From a virus: a DNA stretch of 25,908 nucleotides. Location: the IMG/VR virus record IMGVR_UViG_3300044695_001836, positions 1 through 25,908 of that record. The stretch is one strand, 5' to 3'. Both the position numbers and the translations under genes were made by a program. Below are positions 1-9,278 of the stretch, in pieces (the first letter of the stretch is position 1; the number at the start of each line of letters is the position of its first letter). The notes beneath the pieces were generated by a model, which saw only the letters and a program-made list of their open reading frames with translations, was not told the DNA's origin and did no database searches.

Positions 1-1587
1 GTAGAGCACCAGCTGCGGAACACACGATTCAGTGACCTGCTCACGGTCTGGGATGCGCTAGACGGGCGCGGCTCGGACCATGCGGCAATGCGCTGGCTGG
101 CCACGGTCGACCGGTATTATCTGCTGGTTAAGCTGCTGGGCCGCACCGACGTCTGGCACCCGTGGCTGTATGAGCGCTGCCGGCAGGTAGAGCTGCACCC
201 GGACAACCATCTCGACCTGTGGGCGCGTGAGCACTACAAGAGCACCATCATTACGTTTGCCGGAATCATCCAAGAGATTTTGAAAAGACCAGAAATTACG
301 GTCGGTCTTTTCTCGCACACCAAGCCAATCTCTAAAGCGTTCCTAGCTCAAATCAAACGCGAGTTCGAAGGCAACGAACTGCTCAAAAGTTTGTTCCCTG
401 ATGTGCTATGGGCCAACCCACAAAAGGAGGCACCAGTCTGGAGTCTGGACGCTGGCATCGTGGTGAAGCGCCAGGGCAACCCGAAGGAGGCCACCATTGA
501 GGCTCACGGCTTGGTCGACGGACAGCCGACGTCCAGGCACTTTGCGCTCCGGGTTTATGATGACGTCGTGACGTTGGAATCAGTAAGCACTCCGGAACAG
601 ATCACCAAGACCACCGAGGCGTGGTCCATGAGCGACAACCTGGGCACCGCTGGTGGCCGCTGGTGGCACATCGGCACCCGGTACAACTTTGCGGACACCT
701 ATGCGCACATCATGGGCACAGGCATCGTCCCCAGAATTCATCCAGCGACGCACGACGGCACCAAGGACGGCCGGCCGGTGCTGTTCAACGAGGAAGAATG
801 GGAGCGCAGGCTTCGCACGCAGCTGGAAGCCACGATCGCCTGCCAGATGCTACAAAATCCGCTGGCCGGAACTCAGCGCTGGTTCAACCCGGAAGACTTG
901 CAGACCTACGAAGCGCGACCAGAGACGCTGATGTGCTATCTCATGATCGACCCGGCACGTTCCAAGAAGAAAGGCTCGGCCAATACTGCGATGGCGGTCA
1001 TCGGCATTGATTTCCAAGGCAACAAGTATTTGCTGGACGGCTACGATCACAAAATGGACTTGCTCGAGCGCTGGACCCATATGCGCGACCTCTGGCGCAA
1101 ATGGCGAGTGGCACCCGGCATAGTGGGCATCAAGGTTGGCTATGAGCGGTTCGGCGCGATTGCCGACATGGACTACTTTGAGGAGCGAATCAGGACTGAG
1201 AACGTGCAGGGACTTAGCATCGACCCGCTGGAATGGCCGCACGACAGTCCGGGCTCTAAAGATGACCGCGTGCAGCGCTTGCTGCCGGACATCAGAAACC
1301 ATGCGTTCTTTTTGCCGAGAGAGCCTGAAGACGACGAGCCAGACTTAAGCCCGCAGCAGGTGCGCATGATTGCCCAGGGCTATGATTACCGTATTGCCAA
1401 GCCCATCGTGTACCGAGATGAGAACGGCCAGCTGTACAACCTCAGCGAGCGTCTCAAGATGCAGGTAGCGTATTATCCGTTCTGCGGGTTAAAAGACTTG
1501 ATCGACGCGGTTTCCAGAATCTATGACATGGACCCGCGTGCACCCGAATATATTGATTCCGACATTATGGAACCGGAGTACAGCTAA
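1..1587 (+). CDS. Terminase large subunit (5' end outside window)
   Basis: This is the ATP-driven motor and nuclease that packages phage DNA into the prohead. The frame is open from base 1, so the true start is probably upstream; the first ATG inside is at 88. The ATPase half has a terminase-style Walker A (AREHYKST, 223-246) and a Walker B-like run LRVYDDVV (from 547) with paired aspartates. The nuclease half starts near LMIDPARSKKKGSANTA (about 940-990) and has further acidic residues in KDDRVQRLLPD and in KDLIDAVSRIYDMDP near the C-terminus. From the internal ATG it is 499 residues, within the usual range for the family. The small terminase subunit is not seen and may lie to the left. The tailspike ATG follows the stop directly. 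The family call is firm; the exact start is unknown. Confidence 0.93.
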   Translation, partial: VEHQLRNTRFSDLLTVWDALDGRGSDHAAMRWLATVDRYYLLVKLLGRTDVWHPWLYERCRQVELHPDNHLDLWAREHYKSTIITFAGIIQEILKRPEITVGLFSHTKPISKAFLAQIKREFEGNELLKSLFPDVLWANPQKEAPVWSLDAGIVVKRQGNPKEATIEAHGLVDGQPTSRHFALRVYDDVVTLESVSTPEQITKTTEAWSMSDNLGTAGGRWWHIGTRYNFADTYAHIMGTGIVPRIHPATHDGTKDGRPVLFNEEEWERRLRTQLEATIACQMLQNPLAGTQRWFNPEDLQTYEARPETLMCYLMIDPARSKKKGSANTAMAVIGIDFQGNKYLLDGYDHKMDLLERWTHMRDLWRKWRVAPGIVGIKVGYERFGAIADMDYFEERIRTENVQGLSIDPLEWPHDSPGSKDDRVQRLLPDIRNHAFFLPREPEDDEPDLSPQQVRMIAQGYDYRIAKPIVYRDENGQLYNLSERLKMQVAYYPFCGLKDLIDAVSRIYDMDPRAPEYIDSDIMEPEYS

Positions 1588-3270
1588 ATGACGCAGCAAG
1601 TAATTAACGTGGGCACAGTGGCCGGGGACAACACTGGCGATCCCGGTCGTACTGCGTTTCAGAAAGTAAACAGCAATTTTAACGAGCTTTACACCGCAAA
1701 CACCCTTGCACAAATCACCAACGTAAAAGCATATGGCGCGATTGGTGATGGGGTGACGGATGATACAGTTGCCATTCAAGCGGCAATTGACGCAAACCAA
1801 AACAGCACAATCATTTTTCCGCCGGGAACCTATAAGTGTTCAAGTGCAATTTTGTTGACCGATACATCTGGTCACAATTTTCAAGGACAACTAATTGGAT
1901 TAAAAGCCACCATCACGTTTACGCATTCAACCTTGAGCACTGCCGCTGACAAAGACATGGCGCATGGGTTTCAAGCGTTTCCGCTCACGAATGGAGTCGG
2001 CGGCGACATCACTGGAATGCGCGGCGTTCTCATCCAAGGCTTGACCATCAACTGCCCGACAAACGGCTGCGGAATTTATTTGGCGAATTGCCAGCGAACG
2101 TCGATTATCCAATGCATATTTGTTGGTGGCCGGTACAACGTCGTTGAAGAATGCTGCATCAACACGGTTCACGACCGCTGTTACTTTTCCCAGTTCATCA
2201 ACGCGGGCTTAGGGCTGTTAATGACCAACGACACCGCCCGCGTTTGGTATGGGTCTGCGACTCCTACGTCAACTTACTGGAACGATTCTCCCCAAATTAG
2301 CAATAACGGGTTTGCGACTGACGTTGCCAACGGAATTTTGGCGATGATTCTTGACTACGGGTCACAATCAGAAAGCATCCGAAACGTGACCAACTGTTAT
2401 TTATACAGCGGCACAAACGCGCAAACCCAGTACGGGATCTTAGGCAGAAACTGCAACTACAACATTCAATCAAGTTGGTTTGAGAACATCAATTATCCCG
2501 TAAGATTTTTGATGACCAACGCTAATGAAGGTGGCAGCAGCACGACGATTACAGGCGTCACCGCCGCTCAACCTAACGGGACTTATACTGTCGGCGCGTT
2601 TCCAGATGGATTTAGTTATACCGCCAGAATCAACAACAATCACAGCAACCGAGCAGTCACCGATTACGACGTAAGCGGCGTTAATGGGCCGTGTTTCATT
2701 GGCCAAAACATTTCTTACCTGTCATCTGGCACCTTTCTGAAAAGTTTACAGGCAGGCAGTCAAAGAATTGTTGATGGCGGAAACTCGCTAATCAGTTCTT
2801 CTGGAACTTACAAAAATCTCACCTACAACCAATATGTGCATTGGTATATTGGCGACACGACTGGAACGGCGAATGCTCTCGCGGGAGACATCGGGCAGTA
2901 CATTGAGTCAAACATTGCGGCAGGAAGCGCGGTTGCACTAACTACCGCGACGACAGCCTCAATCACCAGCATTAGTTTGACTGCTGGTGACTGGGAAGTG
3001 TGGGGCACCGGGGCGTTTGCTTTCACTGGCGCGACTGCCGGGTATTTGCAAAGCGGCATTTCTACGTCAGCTGGTACATTTTTAACCACGCGATACAACA
3101 CGCAAGTGACGCCGGTTTCTGCCATCGGCACCATCACAAATAGCTATTCACTTCCCCGCAATCGTTTTCAACTAGCCACCACAACGACAATCTATTTGTT
3201 GCACTTCGCCACGTTTTCGGCAGGCTCGGTTGCCGGGTTCGGTGTGCTTTCGGCAAGGCGCATCCGGTGA
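1588..3270 (+). CDS. Tailspike with beta-helix (pectate-lyase-like) domain
   Basis: A 560-residue receptor-binding or polysaccharide-degrading spike. The N-terminus (VINVGTVAGDNTGDPGR, then FQKVNSNFNELY) is a short segment common at the start of phage tail proteins, probably the virion anchor. Residues 46-60 (VKAYGAIGDGVTDDT) are the typical entry into a right-handed parallel beta-helix of the Pectate_lyase_3/GH28 kind. The body is rich in N, G, T and S, as expected for helix coils, and the C-terminus (from about residue 440) looks like a beta-rich trimer cap. Catalytic residues cannot be assigned by eye. GGAG at 1575-1578 serves the ATG, which abuts the terminase stop. Base composition is visibly lower in G+C than its neighbours, and its place between terminase and portal is unusual. 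Both fit an exchangeable host-range module. Confidence 0.85.
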   Translation: MTQQVINVGTVAGDNTGDPGRTAFQKVNSNFNELYTANTLAQITNVKAYGAIGDGVTDDTVAIQAAIDANQNSTIIFPPGTYKCSSAILLTDTSGHNFQGQLIGLKATITFTHSTLSTAADKDMAHGFQAFPLTNGVGGDITGMRGVLIQGLTINCPTNGCGIYLANCQRTSIIQCIFVGGRYNVVEECCINTVHDRCYFSQFINAGLGLLMTNDTARVWYGSATPTSTYWNDSPQISNNGFATDVANGILAMILDYGSQSESIRNVTNCYLYSGTNAQTQYGILGRNCNYNIQSSWFENINYPVRFLMTNANEGGSSTTITGVTAAQPNGTYTVGAFPDGFSYTARINNNHSNRAVTDYDVSGVNGPCFIGQNISYLSSGTFLKSLQAGSQRIVDGGNSLISSSGTYKNLTYNQYVHWYIGDTTGTANALAGDIGQYIESNIAAGSAVALTTATTASITSISLTAGDWEVWGTGAFAFTGATAGYLQSGISTSAGTFLTTRYNTQVTPVSAIGTITNSYSLPRNRFQLATTTTIYLLHFATFSAGSVAGFGVLSARRIR

Positions 3271-3563
3271 TGCACGAGCTTGAGCACCTGCTGATTGCGC
3301 TCGTCGTGCAAACCGCAGTCGGCTTTGCCACCGGCGACTGGTGGGCCGGCGCTGCGCTGGGCGCTGGCGTATTCATTGGCCGCGAACACGCGCAGGCCGA
3401 ATACAAGTGGATCGAGCATTACGGCCAAGGCCGCCGTGCCAACCTGCCGTGGTGGGGTTGGGCAGACCCCCGCGTATGGGATGTGCATTCGTGGTGGTGG
3501 AATCTTACGTTACCAGTGTTGGCCGTCGTCGCAGTCGCAGGAGCAATAACTTATGGCGTATAG
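3270..3563 (+). CDS. Small membrane protein, unknown
   Basis: A 97-residue protein starting at the ATG that overlaps the tailspike stop (TGATG, 3268-3272); a GTG one codon earlier is possible. Two hydrophobic stretches are visible: LLIALVVQTAVGFATG, running into WWAGAALGAGVFIG near the N-terminus, and LTLPVLAVVAVAGAITYGV at the C-terminus. A polar, tryptophan-rich middle (NLPWWGWADPRVWDVHSWWW) separates them. I have an impression that similar small membrane proteins sit near tail genes in other podoviruses, but I cannot name a family. It is distant from the lysis cassette and lacks a clear holin pattern, so a holin role is only one option. Tight overlap on both sides implies coupled translation. 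Confidence 0.7.
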   Translation: MHELEHLLIALVVQTAVGFATGDWWAGAALGAGVFIGREHAQAEYKWIEHYGQGRRANLPWWGWADPRVWDVHSWWWNLTLPVLAVVAVAGAITYGV

Positions 3564-3924
3564 CAACGCATGGCAAAACCACGACGATTTCACTGCGGAT
3601 AGCGTTTTGATCAACGCCAGTGGTTCGCCAGGCTATGTCACCAGCCCAAGCACGCCATCATCGGGCGGCACCTATGCGCAATGGACGGCTGATGGTTACT
3701 TCAGCACATACCTTTATCCGCCGGCAATTCAGCAGCGCGGCGTCCCGGAAAGCCTTGGCCTAAACGTCACATCTCGGCAATTCTCTTGGAAGGAGATGGC
3801 AATCCGTGCGTGGGGTTCGGAGTTCAACGCACCCGACCATAGGGTTTATGAGTTTTCCAACGGACGCGGATTTGCTTCAACCGACCGGGGCGATACCGGT
3901 TTTTACGAACCAGTGGTGAACTGA
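3553..3924 (+). CDS. Hypothetical protein, possible structural
   Basis: A 123-residue soluble protein with no membrane segment and no motif I recognise. The sequence is rich in S, G, Y and W, with short beta-like stretches and proline turns (for example STYLYPPAIQQRG), which suits a small virion or adaptor protein. The ATG at 3553 overlaps the previous gene by 11 bases and has AGGAG at 3539-3543, nine bases upstream, so the start is well supported. The stop overlaps the next ATG (TGATG, 3922-3926). Its position between the tailspike gene and the portal gene suggests a morphogenesis role, which is inference from context only. Confidence 0.7.
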   Translation: MAYSNAWQNHDDFTADSVLINASGSPGYVTSPSTPSSGGTYAQWTADGYFSTYLYPPAIQQRGVPESLGLNVTSRQFSWKEMAIRAWGSEFNAPDHRVYEFSNGRGFASTDRGDTGFYEPVVN

Positions 3925-4286
3925 TGCGAATTCTTGAGAAAGGCGACGCGGCAGAGCGTTCCCAGATGGAACTGGCGATGGATGTCGGCAAGGCTCTGAT
4001 GGAGCACTACCCTAACCATCCGTGGGTGGTCGGTTTCCAAGGTGGAGGCATCGTGATCCGTCATCTGGTGATTGCCGGGGCTGTGGCCGAGGAAATTGGG
4101 CGAGAAGGGTTTGCCAGCCTGCTGCCGAAAGACAAGCTCGGCACGCCGAAGGAAGTTCAGCGCTCGGCGGTGGAGTTTGGCGGGCAGCTGCTGGAGGCCT
4201 TTGGCTTGAAACGCGGCGCTTGGCACGGAGAGCTGCCGATTGTTCCTGTGTCTTGGCGGTTCCGACAGGAGAATGGTTTCACATGA
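3924..4286 (+). CDS. Hypothetical protein upstream of portal
   Basis: A 120-residue protein, mostly predicted helical at the N-terminus (MRILEKGDAAERSQMELAMD), followed by a G-rich stretch (VVGFQGGGIVIRHLVIAGAV) and a mixed C-terminal part. No catalytic motif or family is recognised. The GGG-rich run is not a Walker A or other known nucleotide site. The start overlaps the stop of the previous gene (TGATG), and its own stop overlaps the portal ATG (ATGA at 4283-4286). It is therefore likely made together with portal and could be an assembly helper. Confidence that this is a real gene is high; nothing firm can be said about function. Confidence 0.72.
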   Translation: MRILEKGDAAERSQMELAMDVGKALMEHYPNHPWVVGFQGGGIVIRHLVIAGAVAEEIGREGFASLLPKDKLGTPKEVQRSAVEFGGQLLEAFGLKRGAWHGELPIVPVSWRFRQENGFT

Positions 4287-6451
4287 GCGAGAGCACCCAA
4301 TCGCGGCCACAGCCGCCAAGCATCAAAGACCCGAAAGAGGCTGATGTTGACCTTTGGTATGCGGCGTCAGAAGAAGATGACGGCGGCCCGCAGCCTGAGC
4401 AGTACGACGATGATGATATGGAGTTTGATTCAGACCAGCCCAACTGGTCGCGACGAGCCAAAGATGCTTGGCGTTTCTCCACATCGTTTGTGGACTCCAA
4501 CTACCGCAGCCTATGGGATGACTCGATCCGAGCGTTCAACAATCAGCACGCATCCGACAGCAAGTACAACAGCGAGATTTTCCGCAAGCGCTCGCACATG
4601 TTTGTGCCGAAGACCCGCGCCATCATTCGCAAGAACGAGGCGGCAGCGGCGGCAGCATTCTTCAGCAACATGGACCGTATCAGCGTCACTGCGCAGAACC
4701 AGAACGACCAGCAGGAACGTGTTTCGGCTGAGGTAATGCAGCAGCTGTTGCAGTACCGGCTAACGAAGTCTATTCCGTGGTTCCAAGTCGTGATGGGCGG
4801 TATGCAGGACGCGCAGACGCAGGGCGCTGCCGTGGCGCATGTGCATTGGCGCTACTCAATGAAGCGCGATGCCAAGGGCAAGATAGTGCCGAATGAGGAC
4901 AAGCCGTGCGTGGACCTCATCCCGATTGAGAACTTCCGGTTCGACCCGTCTGCGCAGTGGACGGATCCGATCAATTCAAGCCCGTATGTGATCCATGTTA
5001 TCCCGATGTATGTCGTGGACGTCAAGAACCGCATGGCGCGGCCAGACCCGAAAGGCCGGCAGTGGAAGGAATATCCAGACTCCGCACTGGTAGCGACGTC
5101 TGACGATGATTCGACTCGGCGAACTCGCGTAGGCAACCAGCAAGACCCCGCGCTTGAACGGCGCTCTGTGTCCGATTACGACATCTGTTTCGTGCACCGA
5201 CATATCCATCGATGGAACGGCACCGATTACGAGTTCTACACGCTCCGGAGCGAGCGGATGCTGACGGACCCGGAACCGTTAGAGCAGACCGTGTTTCACG
5301 GGAAACGGCCCTACGTCATGGGCACGATGTTGCTGGAGACGCACAAGCCATTGCCAACTCCGTTGCCTCAGCTGGTTAAAGACCTGCAAGAAGAAATCAA
5401 CGAGATCAAGAATCAGCGCATGGATAACGTGAAGTTTGTGCTGAACAAAGGCTACTTCGCGAAACGCGGCAAGAACGTAGACCTTCCGGCGCTCGTGCGT
5501 AACGTGCCAGGGCGAGTGGTCTTGATGGACAACCCGCAAGAGGATGTTGTTGAGAACCAATGGCAGGACGTCACGCAGTCGGCTTACCTAGAGGAAGACC
5601 GGAACACTGCGAACTTTGACGAGCTAGTGGGCAACTTCAGCAGCGCCAGTGTGCAAACCGCAAGGTCACCTCGTGAGCCTGCGCGATCGATGACGTTGTT
5701 ACAGGCTCCGGCCAACATGCTGACTGAGTATGCACTGATGACGTACTCAGAGACGTTTGTGGTGCCCATCCTGCGTCAACTGGTTTTGCTCGAGCAGGCG
5801 TACGAGACAGACCAGAACATTCTGAATCTTGCTGGCCAGAAGTCTAAGCAGTTCCAAAAGTTCGGCATGGACAGAGTGACAGACGACCTGCTTGAAAAAG
5901 AAATGGTCGTGAACGTCAACGTTGGCATGGGCAACACGGATCCGGTAACCAAGATGCAGAAGTTCTTGGCCGGCATCAATTCGTTTGCGGCCATCTCGGC
6001 GCGTCCACCGCCGGGCATGAACTTGTCAGAAGTCTGGAAGGAAATCGCAGCGTTATCTGGGTATCAGGACGGCGAGCGCTTCACCTTGGGCAACGATCCA
6101 GAAGTAGCAAAGCTCCAGCAGCAGAACCAGCAGCTGATGCAGGCAATCCAGAGGCTGTTAGCCGAGCGCAAAGACAAGTCAGAAGCGAATCAGGTCAAGA
6201 TCGACACCAATCGAGAAAACAACATCGTCAAACTGCTTTTGGCCGACAAGGAATACGAGCAGCAGAATGTTCAGATGTACGCGGAGCATCTGGCTCTAAA
6301 AGATTTAGCAGAAGGTAAGCAGCCCATGCAAGCCCCAGTAGGAGTGCCACCGGCAGGCGGGCAGCCTGTTCCGCAGCCTCAAAGCCCAGCGCAAGCCATG
6401 CCAGGACAAGGGATGCCGGGCGTTGAACAAATGGGGGCCATGCAGCGATGA
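4283..6451 (+). CDS. Portal protein (P22-like)
   Basis: A 722-residue portal: the dodecameric ring at one capsid vertex through which DNA enters and leaves. I chose ATG 4283 because it overlaps the previous stop as ATGA; the open frame runs further upstream to 4022, but that stretch is read in another frame by the preceding gene. The N-terminus is very acidic (runs of D and E between about residues 20 and 50). The core contains family-typical stretches such as RKNEAAAAAAFFSN and PLPQLVKDLQEEINEIKNQR. The C-terminus has a Q-rich coiled-coil-like segment (QQQNQQLMQAIQRLL) and a P, Q and G-rich tail. The length is close to P22 portal (about 725 residues). It sits directly before the scaffold and coat genes, as expected. 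Confidence 0.85.
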   Translation: MSESTQSRPQPPSIKDPKEADVDLWYAASEEDDGGPQPEQYDDDDMEFDSDQPNWSRRAKDAWRFSTSFVDSNYRSLWDDSIRAFNNQHASDSKYNSEIFRKRSHMFVPKTRAIIRKNEAAAAAAFFSNMDRISVTAQNQNDQQERVSAEVMQQLLQYRLTKSIPWFQVVMGGMQDAQTQGAAVAHVHWRYSMKRDAKGKIVPNEDKPCVDLIPIENFRFDPSAQWTDPINSSPYVIHVIPMYVVDVKNRMARPDPKGRQWKEYPDSALVATSDDDSTRRTRVGNQQDPALERRSVSDYDICFVHRHIHRWNGTDYEFYTLRSERMLTDPEPLEQTVFHGKRPYVMGTMLLETHKPLPTPLPQLVKDLQEEINEIKNQRMDNVKFVLNKGYFAKRGKNVDLPALVRNVPGRVVLMDNPQEDVVENQWQDVTQSAYLEEDRNTANFDELVGNFSSASVQTARSPREPARSMTLLQAPANMLTEYALMTYSETFVVPILRQLVLLEQAYETDQNILNLAGQKSKQFQKFGMDRVTDDLLEKEMVVNVNVGMGNTDPVTKMQKFLAGINSFAAISARPPPGMNLSEVWKEIAALSGYQDGERFTLGNDPEVAKLQQQNQQLMQAIQRLLAERKDKSEANQVKIDTNRENNIVKLLLADKEYEQQNVQMYAEHLALKDLAEGKQPMQAPVGVPPAGGQPVPQPQSPAQAMPGQGMPGVEQMGAMQR

Positions 6452-6732
6452 GAAACCTCGACCCATCCGACCCGGTAGTGAATTCGGCTGTGTTTGGCAA
6501 ACAGGTTGAGGACTTCATTCGTAGCGACATCGGCGCATATTTGTTGAAGAAATGCGAAGAAGAGGAAGAAACAGCTTCTGAGAAACTGATCACAGAAGCT
6601 CATCTGATGAGCATCAAAGACATTCTGGCGGAACAATCCGTCATCACACGGGCGCGGTCATTCCGCGATTGGCTGGCGTATGCAGTGCAGGACGGCCTGC
6701 AAGCGCTCAACATGTTAGAGGGGGAACAGTGA
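6448..6732 (+). CDS. Small hypothetical protein between portal and scaffold
   Basis: A 94-residue, mostly helical and acidic protein (KKCEEEEETASEKLITEAH) of unknown function. ATG 6448 overlaps the portal stop as ATGA, and a G-rich sequence about ten bases upstream can serve as ribosome-binding site. Its stop overlaps the GTG start of the scaffold (GTGA, 6729-6732). Both junctions and the lack of a better reading in other frames support a real gene. The position suggests a role in prohead assembly, but no family is recognised. Confidence 0.75.
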   Translation: MRNLDPSDPVVNSAVFGKQVEDFIRSDIGAYLLKKCEEEEETASEKLITEAHLMSIKDILAEQSVITRARSFRDWLAYAVQDGLQALNMLEGEQ

Positions 6733-7739
6733 GCAAGCGAAACAAATCACAAACACAGAACGACGAGGCACCGTTAATGCGGGCCAGCCGTAGTGAAGAT
6801 GAAATCCGGCGCTTAGAGGATGCCAAAAAGGCAAACGAAGAACGCAACAATGAGCGGCTGGAACGTCTCAACGCTATCGCTAATCAGGCCGACGATCGCA
6901 AGCGCGAACTCGATGGCCTAGACGACGTTGAAGAAGAAACGTGGCAGGACCGGGAAGAGCAGGACGATTCTGCTCCAGACACCGAGCCTGAAGACGTCCA
7001 AGAGGCGCGGCAGCATGGGGCTGACGATGTGCGCCAGACCAACGGCGAGACGTATTACCGAATCATCGTGAACGGCCAAGAGCGGTGGTTGTCGCTCCAG
7101 CAGTTGCGCGAAACCAGCAGCAAGGTAAGCGCTGCCGATGAATACTTGCGAAATGCCAAACAGGCGTTGCAGAATGTAGCCGTGGCTCCATCCGTTGAGG
7201 ACGAGCCACAATCCCGGCAAACCGGGGTCCGCGATGTGCTCACGCGGGCATTGATGGGTGAGCAAGACGCCATTGAAGAGTTGGCACGGCGATTGGAGCA
7301 GACACCATCCGAGAAGGACGTTCTGCGTGCTGTGGACGGGCGAATAGATGGTCGGTTGACGTTTCGGCAGGCTGTGGACTGGTTTGAGGCCGAATACGCT
7401 GATGTGCTGAAGATTGAGCCAGTGCGGCAACGAGCCGTGCAGGTGGACGCAGAACTCGCGAATCAAAATCCTGACATGGATTTTAAGGCGAGGCTAAAGA
7501 TGGTCGGGGATGATGCCCGAACTTACTTGCAGCAGCTGCGCAATCAACTTGGTGCTGGTGCGGATTCTGGACGAAGCCAGAAAGAAGCTCGCAAGGCGTC
7601 GGTTCGTTCGCTTCCTGTTGCTGGTGGACGCCAGATGGGAGACGACGACGAAGGAGACGACGAGACTTACGAGAGCGCCATTGCGAAGTTGGCAAGCGCT
7701 CGGGGTCAGGGTCGACCGATCATTCACAGACGTTCATAG
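6729..7739 (+). CDS. Scaffolding protein (probable)
   Basis: A 336-residue, highly charged, helix-rich protein encoded directly before the coat protein, the usual place for a phage scaffold. Residues 15-65 are dense in E, K and R and look like a coiled coil (EIRRLEDAKKANEERNNERL). A long acidic linker follows (DREEQDDSAPDTEPED), and the C-terminus ends in a basic tail (RGQGRPIIHRRS), a pattern found in scaffolds that bind coat with a basic C-terminal segment. I chose GTG 6729: GAGGGGG at 6718-6724 lies about five bases upstream and GTGA overlaps the previous stop. ATG 6777 is a later alternative. Sequence similarity to a named scaffold family is not obvious, so the call rests on composition and position. 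Confidence 0.75.
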   Translation: MSKRNKSQTQNDEAPLMRASRSEDEIRRLEDAKKANEERNNERLERLNAIANQADDRKRELDGLDDVEEETWQDREEQDDSAPDTEPEDVQEARQHGADDVRQTNGETYYRIIVNGQERWLSLQQLRETSSKVSAADEYLRNAKQALQNVAVAPSVEDEPQSRQTGVRDVLTRALMGEQDAIEELARRLEQTPSEKDVLRAVDGRIDGRLTFRQAVDWFEAEYADVLKIEPVRQRAVQVDAELANQNPDMDFKARLKMVGDDARTYLQQLRNQLGAGADSGRSQKEARKASVRSLPVAGGRQMGDDDEGDDETYESAIAKLASARGQGRPIIHRRS

Positions 7740-7750
7740 GAGGCCAAAAA

Positions 7751-8722
7751 ATGGCTGGTCAGATTTGGGCTGTTAACTCGCTGGGTGGCTACATGTACAG
7801 CCGTCAGCTTTCCAACGTGCTGCGTGCCAACGTGCAGCCGCTTGTTAAATTCCGTCAGTTCGCCGACGTCCATGACATCAGTCAGCAGGGCAAAAAGAAG
7901 GGCGACTTGTTCACTTGGGACGTTTTCTCTGACGTCGCCACTGCCGGTCAGGTGCTGGTTGAAACCAACACCATGCCGGAAACCAACTTCACGATTGTCC
8001 AGGGCACGCTCACGATTACCGAAGCCGGTAACTCGGTTCCGTATTCCGGCAAGCTCGACAACCTGTCGAAGTTCCCGATCGAAGACGTTATCAAGAAGGT
8101 TCTGAAGAACGACTGCGTCAAGTACCTTGACCGTGGTGCTTGGACCCAGTTCAACCAGACTCTTCTGCGCGTGATTGCGTCGAGCGGCACCGATACTGCT
8201 GCCATCCAGCTGTACACCAACGGCACCGTGACCGGCACCAACAGCATTGCCTTGAACAACGGCCACGTGAAGTCGATCGTCGACACCATGAAAGAGCGCA
8301 ACATCCCGGCGTATATCGCTGACGATTACTACGCTATCGCGTGGCCGACGACTCTGCGCACGTTCAAGAACAACCTTGAAACCATCCACCAGTATTCTGA
8401 CACTGGTTTCGCGTTGATCATGAACGGTGAAATCGGGCGTTACGAGAACACCCGGTTCATTGAGCAGACCAACATTGCCAAGGGCACGGGTACTGACGGC
8501 ATCACCACGAGTGCGTGGACCAACGGCAAATCGGACTGGTGTTTCTTCTTTGGTAACGACACGGTAGCCGAAGCTATCGCGGTTCCGGAAGAAATGCGCG
8601 GGAAGATTCCGACCGATTACGGTCGAAGCAAGGGTATCGCGTGGTATTACCTCGGCGGTTTCGGCATCGTCCACACGCTTGCCGTCAATTGCCGGATCGT
8701 GAAATGGGACTCGGCGGCCTAA
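7751..8722 (+). CDS. Major capsid protein
   Basis: A 323-residue coat protein, probably with the HK97 fold and closest in style to the N4 gp56/P22 gp5 group. Family-like features are the N-terminal SRQLSNVLRANVQPLVKFRQ segment, VPYSGKLDNLSKFPIEDVI (an E-loop or spine-helix style region) and NGEIGRYENTRFIEQT at residues 225-240, where 'GEIG...RFIE' is typical. A near-perfect Shine-Dalgarno (TAGGAGG, 7737-7743) seven bases before the ATG fits very high expression. The gene lies just after the scaffold and before two or three small head genes. A strikingly long open frame on the opposite strand reflects its regular codon pattern and is not a second gene. Confidence 0.88.
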   Translation: MAGQIWAVNSLGGYMYSRQLSNVLRANVQPLVKFRQFADVHDISQQGKKKGDLFTWDVFSDVATAGQVLVETNTMPETNFTIVQGTLTITEAGNSVPYSGKLDNLSKFPIEDVIKKVLKNDCVKYLDRGAWTQFNQTLLRVIASSGTDTAAIQLYTNGTVTGTNSIALNNGHVKSIVDTMKERNIPAYIADDYYAIAWPTTLRTFKNNLETIHQYSDTGFALIMNGEIGRYENTRFIEQTNIAKGTGTDGITTSAWTNGKSDWCFFFGNDTVAEAIAVPEEMRGKIPTDYGRSKGIAWYYLGGFGIVHTLAVNCRIVKWDSAA

Positions 8723-8734
8723 GGAGCAGCACAC

Positions 8735-9268
8735 ATGAGTTTGACGAATAGCACTACTAACTTTGCTTACGACCATCCGACCTACACGGGCCGTGGTTCG
8801 TTCACTGCGATTGCCGCTGCTGGTGCGAACTTGGCCACTACCAAGTTTGTGGCTCACGCCAACCTGCAGTTGATGAGCATCAGCGTAAGCACGACCACGG
8901 CTGGAACTTCCACCTACACCAAGACCCAGTACTACCCCAACGGGTCGGGCTCTGTGCATGTGGCGGCCAGTCAGTACACCGTTTATCGCATCTTTAACAC
9001 CGCTGCGGCTGGTGTGGCGGTGTCTTTGGCGACTGCCACTCTGGCGCAGTTCAGCCCAGACATTCTCTACGCAAACGGCACTGGCACTGGCGCTGTTGGC
9101 GAGACTTACATTCAGGCACTGAACACCCAGACGGGTTCGGCTGGCCTGTATGGGTACTCTGTCAGTCAGGGCGACGTGATTCAGGTTCTGCGCGGTACCG
9201 ATGCCACTGAGGCTTCTATCATGACGCTGGACTTCAACATCCAGCCGCTCGCGAACGTAATCGGTTAA
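8735..9268 (+). CDS. Probable head decoration/structural protein
   Basis: A 177-residue protein rich in A, T, S and G with alternating hydrophobic residues, typical of a beta-sandwich virion protein. It has no membrane segment or enzymatic motif. AAGGAG at 8721-8726 lies eight bases before the ATG, and the gene follows the coat protein after 12 bases. The position directly after coat, the strong ribosome site and the composition suggest an abundant capsid decoration or head-completion protein. No specific family was recognised, so the exact role is inference. Confidence 0.72.
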   Translation: MSLTNSTTNFAYDHPTYTGRGSFTAIAAAGANLATTKFVAHANLQLMSISVSTTTAGTSTYTKTQYYPNGSGSVHVAASQYTVYRIFNTAAAGVAVSLATATLAQFSPDILYANGTGTGAVGETYIQALNTQTGSAGLYGYSVSQGDVIQVLRGTDATEASIMTLDFNIQPLANVIG

Positions 9269-9278
9269 GGAGAACGAC

